A DNA stretch of 9,965 nt from CAZGKX01 sp964525945. Its GTDB lineage: Bacteria; Pseudomonadota; Gammaproteobacteria; Legionellales; Legionellaceae. Position 1 is the first letter of the stretch. Each line of letters begins with the position of its first letter. Below, piece by piece: positions 1-6,395 of this stretch. The notes under the pieces were generated by a model, which was given only the letters and a program-made list of their open reading frames with translations, searched no databases and was not told the origin of the DNA. The stretch spans positions 1 to 9,965 of the forward strand of contig CAZGKX010000074.1 of NCBI GenBank assembly GCA_964525945.1, given 5' to 3'. The position numbers and the translations under genes are program-made.

Positions 1-246
1 GCTTTTGTCGTCGGCAATGCCTTGAGCCGAATCTTCGGCGGAATTCTCGGAACAGCTTTTGTCGCGGGCAACGCCTTTAGCCGAATCTTCGGCGGAATTC
101 TCGGAACAGCTTTTGTCGTCGGCAATGCCTTGAGCCGAATCTTCGGCGGAATTCTCGGAACAGCTTTTGTCGTCGGCAATGCCTTTAGCCGAATCTTCGG
201 CGGAATTCTCGGATCAGCTTTTGTCGTCGGCAATGGCTTGAGCCGA
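1..246 (+). repeat. 54-bp in-frame tandem repeat array, about 4.5 copies visible
   Basis: Copies begin at 1, 55, 109 and 163, and a fifth breaks off after about 30 bases at 217-246. Each full copy encodes 18 residues ending IFGGILGT (or GS). Copies 1 and 3 look identical at the DNA level. Copies 2 and 4 share TTT (Phe) where copies 1, 3 and 5 have TTG (Leu), so the array looks built from 108-bp dimers. Few synonymous differences are seen, which suggests recent expansion or homogenisation. The array runs off the left edge, so total copy number is unknown. Confidence 0.95.
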
Positions 247-1494
247 GCTACAGGTTATGTGGGCGGAAGCATTTTAGCTGCTGTCACACTCTTGGTAGCC
301 GGCAAAAAAAATGCAACCCGTGTTTACCAATCCATCAAAGGAGCGTTAGCCAGCACAACGTCGTTCAAAGATAGCTTTAACAATGGATACACTCTTTTAG
401 CGAGCTCATCCACCGCAGGGGATAGCTTCAAAAATGGTTATGATTCCATCGCCAGCACAAAACCTGCTAAAGATAGTTTTAACGAAGGTTATACATCCGT
501 GGCGAGCACGACAAAGCCCGGCGATAGCTTTAACAATGGTTACACTCTTTTGGCAAGCACATCCAGTGCAGGGGCTAGCTTCAAAAACGGTTACGATTCA
601 GTTGCCAGCACAAAACCTGCTAAAGATAGTTTTAACGAGGGTTATATATCCGTGGCGAGCACGACAAAGCCCGGCGATAGCTTTAACAACGGTTATATTT
701 TGCTAGCCAATACATCCAACATACAAGATAGCTTTATTAAGAATTACCGTGGGGCAGCCACCACAGCCAATTTCGGCGTGACTTTTAATTATTTTAATCG
801 ATCAAAATTATTTGGTAATCAACCGTACATGCAACAAAATGTTGGAGCGAAAACATTTGAACAATTTTCTGGTTACAAAATCAGTGCTGGGCTAACAGGA
901 GCATACAACGTCCTGCTTAGCGACTTTGATGAAATTCGGGGATACACTGATGCATCATGCTCAGGCACGGATGGTTTTGTGGTGGGACTTGCCGGCGCAA
1001 TATATTACACGCTACCATACACCGCTTACGGTGCATGGAAAGGAGTCGAAAATGCTGGTGTACCAGGATTAATTGTAGGTGGCGCTAATGGTCTTTATAA
1101 AGGATTAACGCTTCCTTTTAGAAATGCCTACCGCACCTTTCAGCAGGAAAATTCGCTGCAGCCATTACAAATCAAAGATCTTGTCGATGTTGATTGGCAA
1201 CAACTTGAAAATTGCAAGTTTGTGGCCTGGGAAGTGTCTATCCCCCAAGAAGAGAATGAACAGAATTCAGATGAAAACCAAAGTGCCGATAATGAAGAGG
1301 ATTCCGTGAAAAGTCGGCAAGATTCTACTGGTCATATGGCAAAGTTACTTAATGCTAATTTTAAGCAATTGCCAACAAATGACATTGGTGCAGAAGAACT
1401 TGGCAAAAGTTCCGTTCTTTTCCCTCCAGCAAATGCAAAAGGATCAATCCCTCCAGCGGTTGTTCCAACATCAAACATCACAAATCCACATTAA
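1..1494 (+). CDS. Repeat-rich membrane-associated protein of unknown function, 5' end missing
   Basis: The reading frame is open from the first base, so the start lies upstream; 497 codons are visible, ending in TAA at 1492-1494. I do not recognise the family. Visible order (residues counted from the window start): residues 1-82 are 18-residue repeats of the type AFVVGNALSRIFGGILGT; 85-101 are hydrophobic (GYVGGSILAAVTLLVAG); 124-259 are eight 17-residue repeats of the type DSFNNGYTLLASSSTAG; about 260-320 is non-repetitive and rich in aromatic residues; 324-373 is glycine-rich and hydrophobic (VVGLAGAIYY, GLIVGGANGLYKGL); 415-436 is an acidic tract (PQEENEQNSDENQSADNEED); the tail is polar and proline-containing. 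The GG-IL-G spacing resembles glycine-zipper membrane helices. With an icmC-like gene 0.8 kb away, a secreted effector or envelope protein is possible, but this is inference. The frame is surely coding: repeats are conserved in frame with synonymous changes. An internal TTG at 22 is only a pseudo-start within a repeat. Confidence 0.82.
   Translation, partial: AFVVGNALSRIFGGILGTAFVAGNAFSRIFGGILGTAFVVGNALSRIFGGILGTAFVVGNAFSRIFGGILGSAFVVGNGLSRATGYVGGSILAAVTLLVAGKKNATRVYQSIKGALASTTSFKDSFNNGYTLLASSSTAGDSFKNGYDSIASTKPAKDSFNEGYTSVASTTKPGDSFNNGYTLLASTSSAGASFKNGYDSVASTKPAKDSFNEGYISVASTTKPGDSFNNGYILLANTSNIQDSFIKNYRGAATTANFGVTFNYFNRSKLFGNQPYMQQNVGAKTFEQFSGYKISAGLTGAYNVLLSDFDEIRGYTDASCSGTDGFVVGLAGAIYYTLPYTAYGAWKGVENAGVPGLIVGGANGLYKGLTLPFRNAYRTFQQENSLQPLQIKDLVDVDWQQLENCKFVAWEVSIPQEENEQNSDENQSADNEEDSVKSRQDSTGHMAKLLNANFKQLPTNDIGAEELGKSSVLFPPANAKGSIPPAVVPTSNITNPH
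370..777 (+). repeat. 51-bp tandem repeat array, eight units, organised as 153-bp trimers
   Basis: Units of 17 codons begin at 370, 421, 472, 523, 574, 625, 676 and 727. The consensus is roughly DSF(N/K)(N/E)GYxSxASTxxxx. Units 1/4/7, 2/5 and 3/6 are more like each other than like their neighbours: units 3 and 6 (472 and 625) differ at only two bases, and both 2 and 5 end in STKPAK. The array therefore grew by duplication of a 3-unit, 153-bp block; units 7 and 8 are progressively degenerate. One unit (574) begins with Ala instead of Asp. Confidence 0.95.
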
Positions 1495-1984
1495 TGTAAA
1501 AATCCAGCAAGGCCTCACGAAAGAGGCCCGCCCTTTTCGGCAAGCCTTGCTGTTGATACACCTCGATTTGCTCAGCCACAGCCGCTTTAAAATGGGCGGT
1601 ATCGCTTTCTTCACCGTGTAAATTATCAATGCTGAATTGAAACCGATAACCGCAGGCTTGGGATAACATCGCTTCTATGGCTTGCGGTTTAATTTCCACC
1701 TGCTGGAAAATAGCTTGCTGTTCTGCGGTTCTGCCATCGGGTACGTACCAATACCCATAATCGATTTGCAAGCGGCGTGAGGGACCCGCGATAAACCAAT
1801 GGGCACATTCGTGCAACGCACTGCTGAAAAAGCCATGAGCGAACACAATGGCGTGGTGGGCGCAATCAGCATGAGCCGGTAAATATATGGGCTCATCATC
1901 GCCTTTGACCAGGCGGGTGTTGTACGTGGTTTCAAAGCAGTTGTTAAAAATTTGAATTAAATCTTGATAATGGTGCTCTTTCAT
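1478..1984 (-). CDS. epmC: Elongation factor P hydroxylase EpmC (YfcM family)
   Basis: The 168-residue product matches the EpmC/YfcM family. This enzyme hydroxylates the lysylated lysine of translation elongation factor P, the last step after EpmB and EpmA, and acts in the cytoplasm. Diagnostic sequence is ALHECAHWFIAGPSRR (the HExxH-like His-Glu-x-x-His iron-binding motif) followed by DYGYWYVPDGRTAEQQ, then VEIKPQAIE, CGYRF and SIDNLHGEE. The length is a little below the roughly 180 residues of the E. coli protein, without a missing core. The ATG at 1984 is the natural start; an AGGG about ten bases upstream is a weak ribosome site. The last 17 bases overlap the convergent repeat-protein gene. 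The 5' end faces the DUF3579 gene across only 16-58 bases, depending on that gene's start. Presence of epmC implies epmA, epmB and efp elsewhere in the genome. Confidence 0.94.
   Translation of the reverse strand: MKEHHYQDLIQIFNNCFETTYNTRLVKGDDEPIYLPAHADCAHHAIVFAHGFFSSALHECAHWFIAGPSRRLQIDYGYWYVPDGRTAEQQAIFQQVEIKPQAIEAMLSQACGYRFQFSIDNLHGEESDTAHFKAAVAEQIEVYQQQGLPKRAGLFREALLDFYINVDL
1505..1552 (+). terminator. Nested inverted repeats inside the 3' end of epmC; possible terminator for the repeat-protein gene
   Basis: An outer perfect 9-bp inverted repeat (1505-1513 with 1544-1552, cagcaaggc/gccttgctg) encloses an inner 6-bp hairpin (ggcctc at 1511-1516, gaggcc at 1523-1528, six-base loop). On the + strand the inner hairpin is followed by cgccctttt (1529-1537). 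This lies 16-43 bases after the stop of the repeat-protein gene, so it could end that transcript. The U-tract is short and offset by five bases, and the sequence also encodes a conserved part of EpmC, so it may be coincidental. The outer and inner stems share bases and cannot both form fully. Confidence 0.35.
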
Positions 1985-2033
1985 TCCAGGACAGCCCTAA
2001 ATGATGTTATACTACACAAAATGTTTGCATTCT
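1985..2033. promoter_or_regulatory. Short divergent promoter region between epmC and the DUF3579 gene
   Basis: The sequence gttatactac (2006-2015) contains TATACT on the + strand (2008-2013) and TATAAC on the - strand. These are both acceptable -10 hexamers, so a shared, back-to-back promoter core is possible. No good -35 is visible for either direction. If the + strand -10 is real, transcription would start near 2020 and the DUF3579 protein would begin at 2034-2043 rather than 2001. Confidence 0.3.
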
Positions 2034-2324
2034 ATGATGAAAATGGCGAAGCCCCCTGATAAAAAAATCGTGATTGAAGGTGTCACAAACCAAGGCAAGA
2101 CATTCCGTCCCAGCGATTGGGCTGAGCGAATGAGTGGAGCCATGGCCAGCTTTAAAAACAGTCGAATTCACTATTCCCCGCTCCTGCAACCCAGCGTTAA
2201 CCATGATGGCTATAAATGCGTTTTGCTGGATCCTAAATTAAAAGAATCAAGCCCACAAGTTTACCAGGCTATCCTTGATTTTGCCAAAGCGAATAATTTA
2301 AAAATCTGCGGAGAAGAAGATTAA
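2001..2324 (+). CDS. DUF3579 family protein
   Basis: A small cytosolic protein of unknown function. The core KIVIEGVTNQGKTFRPSDWA, ERMSGAMASF, SPLLQPS, YKCVLLDPKLKESSPQ and ILDFAKANNLKICGE matches DUF3579, a family of about 100 residues found in beta- and gammaproteobacteria. The start is uncertain. ATG 2001 has AGGA nine bases upstream but adds an N-terminus (MMLYYTKCLHSMMK) not expected in the family, and it overlaps a -10-like hexamer. ATG 2034, 2037 or 2043 gives 94-97 residues, the more typical length, but no clear ribosome site. The gene is divergent from epmC and ends two bases before the end of the convergent icmC-like gene. No function can be assigned; the gene itself is secure, the start is not. 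Confidence 0.9.
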   Translation: MMLYYTKCLHSMMKMAKPPDKKIVIEGVTNQGKTFRPSDWAERMSGAMASFKNSRIHYSPLLQPSVNHDGYKCVLLDPKLKESSPQVYQAILDFAKANNLKICGEED

Positions 2325-2326
2325 GT

Positions 2327-2884
2327 TTAAGACGTGGGTGGGGGCGTAGGGGGTGGCGACAACACAGGAATGTGCCAAACAATGTTCATCATGTTCGTTA
2401 ATATATAATCCAACCAGCCCATGGTGGACTCAAAATTCATGGCAAGAATACCGGCAAACACAAACGTCAAACCCTTGGGCCCATGCTGCTCCCCAGGTTC
2501 ACTGGCTTGCGCCAATAACACACACCCTCGAACAAACCATATCAACCCGGAGGTTTGGATCAACAGATGCATGGAACTATAAATATCATAAGGGTTGTAT
2601 TTGGTGGCGTACTCCAAGACGTTGCTTGTGCCAAACAGGGTGGTAGAGAGGGTTTGTAGCATACTTGGCAGGTAGAGCAATGCCGCTCCTGTCAAAAAAT
2701 AGGCCACCGAGGAAAACACTTTTCCTTGCGGCGAACCTTGCTCCCCCATTTCTTTGCACTTGCCCAAGGCTGCAAAAATAAAAACAATGCCCAATAGATA
2801 ACCGAGTCCAGATACAAGTGCTTGTACTTGTGGCAAGGATCGGCCTAAATTACCGACCATTGTGACTAAATCGTTATTACTCAT
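2327..2884 (-). CDS. icmC: IcmC/DotE-family inner-membrane protein of the Dot/Icm type IVB secretion system
   Basis: The 185-residue hydrophobic protein has four likely membrane segments at about residues 22-41, 57-76, 104-124 and 136-160. The pattern GNLGRSLPQVQ, GLGYLLGI, GNVLEYATKYNPYDIYSS-like spacing (here SNVLEYATKYNPYDIY), LIWFVRGCVLLAQASEPG and HGPKGLTFVFAGILAMNF is characteristic of IcmC/DotE, a small inner-membrane Dot/Icm component. The relatives IcmD/DotP and DotV share the fold, so the paralog assignment is less sure than the family. A proline-rich tail (SPPPTPPPTS) follows the last membrane segment. No other icm/dot gene is in view: upstream is a divergent reductase, and downstream the DUF3579 gene converges with a two-base gap. 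No strong Shine-Dalgarno precedes ATG 2884, so a nearby alternative start (for example Met-9) cannot be excluded. Presence of this gene is the main reason to place the window in Legionellales. Confidence 0.82.
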   Translation of the reverse strand: MSNNDLVTMVGNLGRSLPQVQALVSGLGYLLGIVFIFAALGKCKEMGEQGSPQGKVFSSVAYFLTGAALLYLPSMLQTLSTTLFGTSNVLEYATKYNPYDIYSSMHLLIQTSGLIWFVRGCVLLAQASEPGEQHGPKGLTFVFAGILAMNFESTMGWLDYILTNMMNIVWHIPVLSPPPTPPPTS

Positions 2885-2904
2885 GAGTTAATTGTGCTCA
2901 ACTA

Positions 2905-2936
2905 TTGCAATGTTTAAATTTTTCCCTATATTAGGG
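2905..2936 (+). promoter_or_regulatory. Candidate sigma-70 promoter of the reductase gene with a palindrome over the -10
   Basis: TTGCAA (2905-2910) and TATATT (2927-2932) are separated by 16 bases, and transcription would start about 22 bases before ATG 2962. The -10 sits inside ccctatattaggg (2924-2936), which has 5-bp inverted arms and could be an operator. The 77-bp divergent gap must also hold the icmC promoter, for which I see no good hexamers. Confidence 0.45.
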
Positions 2937-2961
2937 CCTTTCTATCTATTAAGAACCCATT

Positions 2962-3696
2962 ATGTTACCGAAAACCTTTCCTGTCACCTTAGCTGAATCG
3001 TACATGCTTTCGCCCAGTGTGAAGCATTTTATATTTGATAGCATACAGGATTCCCCTTTCGATTACCTCCCCGGGCAATTCATTACCGTGCATTTTGAGC
3101 GCGAGGGTAAAATTTTGCGGCGTAGTTACAGTATCGCTAATGTGCCCGCACATAACAATCGCATTGAATTTGCAGCAGGTTTTGTCGAAGGTGGTCCAGG
3201 AACTGATCTACTGTTTAATCTAAAACCCGGTGAAACCATTCAAATCAATGGACCGTTTGGACGTTTAACGCTAAAAGACGACCTGCCAAAGCGCTATATA
3301 TTGATTGCCACCAGCACCGGGGTGACGCCTTACCGCGCCATGTTATCCGAGTTAAAACACCGCATAGACACCCATCCCAATCTTGAACTTGTGTTGTTGC
3401 TCGGGGTCCAAAAAAGTGAGAATGTCTTGTACGCTGAAGAGTTTTCCGCTTTTGCCGCCCTTTCTTCACGCATCACCTTTCGTGCGTATTTAAGCCGCGA
3501 AGAACCAAATGGAAAAAAAACCTACGAACACCACGGCCATGTACAGCGTGCATTTCCTGATTTAGCCTTAAATCCTGAGCAAGATTTGATTTATTTATGT
3601 GGTAATCCGGCCATGATCGATGAATCGTTCGATTATTTCAAAAATCTCGGCTTTGCCATGCAACATGTGATTCGTGAAAAATATATTTCCCGATAA
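2962..3696 (+). CDS. fpr: Ferredoxin/flavodoxin-NADP(+) reductase-like FAD-binding oxidoreductase
   Basis: The 244-residue protein has the two-domain ferredoxin-NADP reductase fold. The FAD domain carries PGQFITVHF (37-45), RRSYSIAN (53-60, the RxYS flavin motif) and GGPGTDLL (77-84). The NAD(P) domain carries IATSTGVTPYRAML (115-128) and LCGNPAMIDE (212-221), and the C-terminus REKYISR is typical of bacterial Fpr. The enzyme would move electrons between NADPH and ferredoxin or flavodoxin in the cytoplasm; substrate choice cannot be read from the sequence. A related flavin-reductase role is possible. ATG 2962 follows a plausible promoter; the ribosome site is weak. The aldolase gene starts 52 bases downstream on the same strand, so the two may be co-transcribed, although their functions are not obviously linked. 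Confidence 0.85.
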   Translation: MLPKTFPVTLAESYMLSPSVKHFIFDSIQDSPFDYLPGQFITVHFEREGKILRRSYSIANVPAHNNRIEFAAGFVEGGPGTDLLFNLKPGETIQINGPFGRLTLKDDLPKRYILIATSTGVTPYRAMLSELKHRIDTHPNLELVLLLGVQKSENVLYAEEFSAFAALSSRITFRAYLSREEPNGKKTYEHHGHVQRAFPDLALNPEQDLIYLCGNPAMIDESFDYFKNLGFAMQHVIREKYISR

Positions 3697-3748
3697 CCAA
3701 GCATCTGCCATAATGCGCTTCAAAAATAATAATTAAGGAGACCCGCTC

Positions 3749-4759
3749 ATGTTTTATGATGAATTATCAGCGACGATGGATCATTTGTTACAAGATGGCA
3801 AAGGCTTGCTGGCCGCCGACGAAAGCAACGCTACAATCGCTAAACGCTTTGAAGCCATAGGTGTTGCAAACACGGCTGAAAATCGCCGTGATTATCGTTT
3901 ATTGATCGCCAAGACCCCCGAATTAGGCACTTATGTAAACGGCGTCATCCTTTTTGAAGAAACGTTTGAAAACAAAGATCAAGACGGCACATCCATCATT
4001 GACTTGTTCACCCGTCAAGGCATTTTACCGGGCATCAAATTGGACAAAGGGTTGGTCTCACTTCCCAACACCGACGATGAAAAAGTAACCATTGGCTTGG
4101 ATGATTTGCAAGAACGCCTTGTGCATTTCAAACAAAAAGGCGCTAAATTTGCAAAATGGCGTAATGTTTATTCGATTTCTGAGCACACCCCTAGCCTCAC
4201 GGCGATCAAAGCCGGTGCCGAAACATTGGCACGTTATGCGGCTCTCTGCCAAGCCAACGGCATTGTACCCATTGTTGAACCTGAAGTGTTGATTGATGGC
4301 GACCACTCCATTGAACATTGTGCGGAAGCCTCTGAACTGGTGTTGCATGAATTGTTTAAAGCCTTGTTTATTCATCAAGTGGATTTAGAGCACATGGTTC
4401 TAAAACCCAGCATGGCAACATGCGGCAAAGACGTTACCCCATTCAGTTCACCCGAAGAAGTGGCGGATTACACGTTGAGCGTTTTCCGCAACACAGTACC
4501 CGCTGCTGTGCCTACCATTAATTTCTTGTCCGGTGGCCAAACACCTCAACAAGCCACAGCCAATTTAAACGCGATGAACAGCAGTGGTTACCAACCCTGG
4601 AACATTAGCTTTTCATTCAGCCGTGCCTTGCAAGAAGATTGCATGAACATTTGGGCTGGTAAACCTGAAAACGTTGAAAAAGCGCAAGCCGCATTGTTCA
4701 ATCGCGCCCACTTAAACAGCTTGGCTTGTTTTGGTGAGTACGAAGAAGAAATGAATTAA
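3749..4759 (+). CDS. fba: Class I fructose-1,6-bisphosphate aldolase (eukaryotic type)
   Basis: The 336-residue enzyme cleaves fructose-1,6-bisphosphate to dihydroxyacetone phosphate and glyceraldehyde-3-phosphate, or runs in reverse in gluconeogenesis. It is the Schiff-base (metal-independent) type related to animal aldolases. Visible active-site landmarks are GKGLLAADES (Asp-24), IKLDKG (Lys-100), KFAKWRNV (Lys-136), VEPEV (Glu-177, Glu-179), MVLKPSM (Lys-219, the Schiff-base lysine) and LSGGQTPQQAT (phosphate-binding loop, from residue 260). The C-terminus is shorter than in animal enzymes and lacks their terminal tyrosine. A strong ribosome site, aaggag (3735-3740), lies eight bases before ATG 3749. 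cataat (3709-3714) could be a weak -10, but no -35 is evident. The gene ends with a clear intrinsic terminator. Bacterial symbols for this class vary, so the symbol is generic. Confidence 0.96.
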   Translation: MFYDELSATMDHLLQDGKGLLAADESNATIAKRFEAIGVANTAENRRDYRLLIAKTPELGTYVNGVILFEETFENKDQDGTSIIDLFTRQGILPGIKLDKGLVSLPNTDDEKVTIGLDDLQERLVHFKQKGAKFAKWRNVYSISEHTPSLTAIKAGAETLARYAALCQANGIVPIVEPEVLIDGDHSIEHCAEASELVLHELFKALFIHQVDLEHMVLKPSMATCGKDVTPFSSPEEVADYTLSVFRNTVPAAVPTINFLSGGQTPQQATANLNAMNSSGYQPWNISFSFSRALQEDCMNIWAGKPENVEKAQAALFNRAHLNSLACFGEYEEEMN

Positions 4760-4766
4760 TACCGTT

Positions 4767-4796
4767 CCGCTCCCTTGTAGGGGAGCGGCAATTTTT
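4767..4796 (+). terminator. Intrinsic terminator after the aldolase gene
   Basis: An 8-bp perfect GC-rich stem (ccgctccc 4767-4774 with gggagcgg 4781-4788, six-base loop) is followed by caattttt, with T5 at 4792-4796. It begins seven bases after the aldolase stop and lies immediately against the stop of the convergent protease gene. On the - strand the hairpin is followed by a mixed, not T-rich, sequence, so it is a weaker terminator for the protease. Confidence 0.88.
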
Positions 4797-6395
4797 CTAC
4801 CCACACGCCTCATGATCAATCGCCACTTTTGACAACGCCTGCTTGATGCCATCGGTTGCCAACTCCAAATCTTCGGCTGCGTAAACAACCCCGCAAGCCC
4901 CTTCCTCAAACGTTGAATAAGGTGTCCAATAATCAATGTTTGCTTTCAACATGACGTCAAACGCTTGGCGAGGAGTCCAGCCAGGTTGATGGGCAAGCAA
5001 ATAAAACAAACGATTGTAGACACCACTGGCGTAATGCACATCCAACCCCGGACGGTAGTCATCGGCCGTATCGATGGAATACCCATCGCGACTCGGTTTA
5101 TCCATGTAACGCAACGCTGGGTAACCACTGTTTTTCTTTAAAATATCCGCACCTATCGTCCAGCTGCTTTTGCCAAAGGCATAATATTCAGCCGTTTGCG
5201 CTGCCATGTCAGAAAACGCTTCATTCATGCCACCCGATTGCCCAAAATATTCAAGGTTTGAATGCTGCTCCGTGAAACCATGGCTAATTTCATGCGCACC
5301 TATCGCCAACGACACCAATGGATAGGTTAATAAATCCCCATCGCCAAACGTCATTTGTCGACCATCCCAAAATGCATTTTCATAGAACTTGCCATAATGA
5401 ACCCGCATCAGCAATTGCATCGGCTTATTTCCGTTGTGCAACGGCTCCAGGGCATACCAATCGCGGTACATGGCATGGATCATCGTTCCTACATACATGG
5501 CATCATTGCTGGGCGAATACGCACCGTTGATTTTATCGTACCCATCCTCTTCATAACCCGTCCAATAACTGTTTTGACCAGGCGTGATTTCTTGCGGGCA
5601 TTCAAATTCCATAGGCGCATTGATGGCTTTGTATTGAAAGCCCATGTCCACCACACGCACATCGGCATTTTCCATGTAACACATGCCTTGAAAATCATCA
5701 CGGCTTATTGCCAAAGGTGGGCGTGTAACTCCATAACTGATTTCACCTGACTTTTCATTACCGCCTTGCCCATAGCCTTTCACCAGCGTACGAGCCGTTT
5801 TAATACCATTCCATTGCACCAATATATTCCCAGTTGTAGCCTCAATAATTGCGGTGGGGCGTTCCGGGATAGCTTGTTCAGGTTGCGCTAAAAAACTCAC
5901 TTTGTAAGCCCAATGCGCGTGCTGTTGGGCATCAATATACACCATGGGCAAGACCTGTTCGTCACTGAGGGCCGCATGGGCGTACCCTTTTTTGAATTGC
6001 TGCAACACATGCTGGCCTTTTTGAGCAAATGTCGGTTGCGGTTGTCCCAGTTCTTTCGATAAACCACGGTAAACTTTACCATTCACGAAACCCGCGTCTG
6101 TTGTTAATTGCAAAGAAGATCGTGGGTTTTTACTGTGCAAAATAGCATAGCCTCCAAACACAGGGTACCCATAATATTGTTGTTGCAAGCGCATATGGTG
6201 GATCTGATGTTGATCTTGATGCACGCTCACCACTTTAAACGCCTGTTCTGCAACGGCGCTAGACAATCCAAATTGTTGATGAAAAACGGGCAACGAGGCG
6301 CGATGCAGGGCAATTGCTTCCGCAGCCGCAATGGGTTTAGACACCGTAAAAATGAATCCGATCACAAGCGGGGATAGATAAAATTTATAATGCAT
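4797..6395 (-). CDS. proA: Secreted zinc metalloprotease, M4 (thermolysin) family, ProA/Msp-like
   Basis: A 532-residue preproenzyme. Residues 1 to about 24 form a signal peptide (hydrophobic LSPLVIGFIFTVS, then PIAAA before Glu). An FTP/PepSY-type propeptide follows to about residue 200 (YYGYPVFGGYAILHS, IIEATTGNILVQWNG). The mature catalytic domain has zinc and catalytic motif HEISH (368-372) in GAHEISHGFTEQHS, the third zinc ligand Glu-392 in GGMNEAFSD, and the catalytic histidine His-454 in LDVHYASGVYNR. Cys-239/266 and Cys-501/531 could form disulfides. Length and order resemble Legionella ProA (major secreted protease, exported by Sec then the type II system) and Pseudomonas elastase. 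A strong ribosome site, AAGGAG (complement of 6403-6408), lies seven bases before ATG 6395. The gene faces the aldolase gene tail to tail and the acc operon head to head. No truncation or missing catalytic residue is seen. Confidence 0.95.
   Translation of the reverse strand: MHYKFYLSPLVIGFIFTVSKPIAAAEAIALHRASLPVFHQQFGLSSAVAEQAFKVVSVHQDQHQIHHMRLQQQYYGYPVFGGYAILHSKNPRSSLQLTTDAGFVNGKVYRGLSKELGQPQPTFAQKGQHVLQQFKKGYAHAALSDEQVLPMVYIDAQQHAHWAYKVSFLAQPEQAIPERPTAIIEATTGNILVQWNGIKTARTLVKGYGQGGNEKSGEISYGVTRPPLAISRDDFQGMCYMENADVRVVDMGFQYKAINAPMEFECPQEITPGQNSYWTGYEEDGYDKINGAYSPSNDAMYVGTMIHAMYRDWYALEPLHNGNKPMQLLMRVHYGKFYENAFWDGRQMTFGDGDLLTYPLVSLAIGAHEISHGFTEQHSNLEYFGQSGGMNEAFSDMAAQTAEYYAFGKSSWTIGADILKKNSGYPALRYMDKPSRDGYSIDTADDYRPGLDVHYASGVYNRLFYLLAHQPGWTPRQAFDVMLKANIDYWTPYSTFEEGACGVVYAAEDLELATDGIKQALSKVAIDHEACG

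Noticed and set aside
434..706. 90-codon open frame in another + frame across the 17-residue repeats
   Set aside because: It stays open only because the underlying 51-bp repeat has no stop in that frame; it lies entirely within the real gene.
1..777. The two tandem arrays as a possible CRISPR array
   Set aside because: The units are contiguous, coding and in frame, with no unique spacers between identical repeats.
2336..2356. G-rich run resembling a G-quadruplex
   Set aside because: The fourth G-tract has only two bases, so a three-layer form is not canonical, and the run is explained by proline codons on the other strand.
2353..2646. 97-codon open frame on the + strand opposite the icmC-like gene
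   Set aside because: The opposite strand encodes a coherent four-helix IcmC-type protein; this frame gives a composition without domains.
3697..3748. Separate promoter for the aldolase gene
   Set aside because: Only a weak -10-like cataat (3709-3714) is visible with no suitable -35, so it is mentioned within the aldolase entry but not called as a feature.
5355..5750. 131-codon open frame on the + strand inside the protease gene
   Set aside because: It is antisense to the conserved M4 catalytic domain; no family resemblance and no ribosome site.
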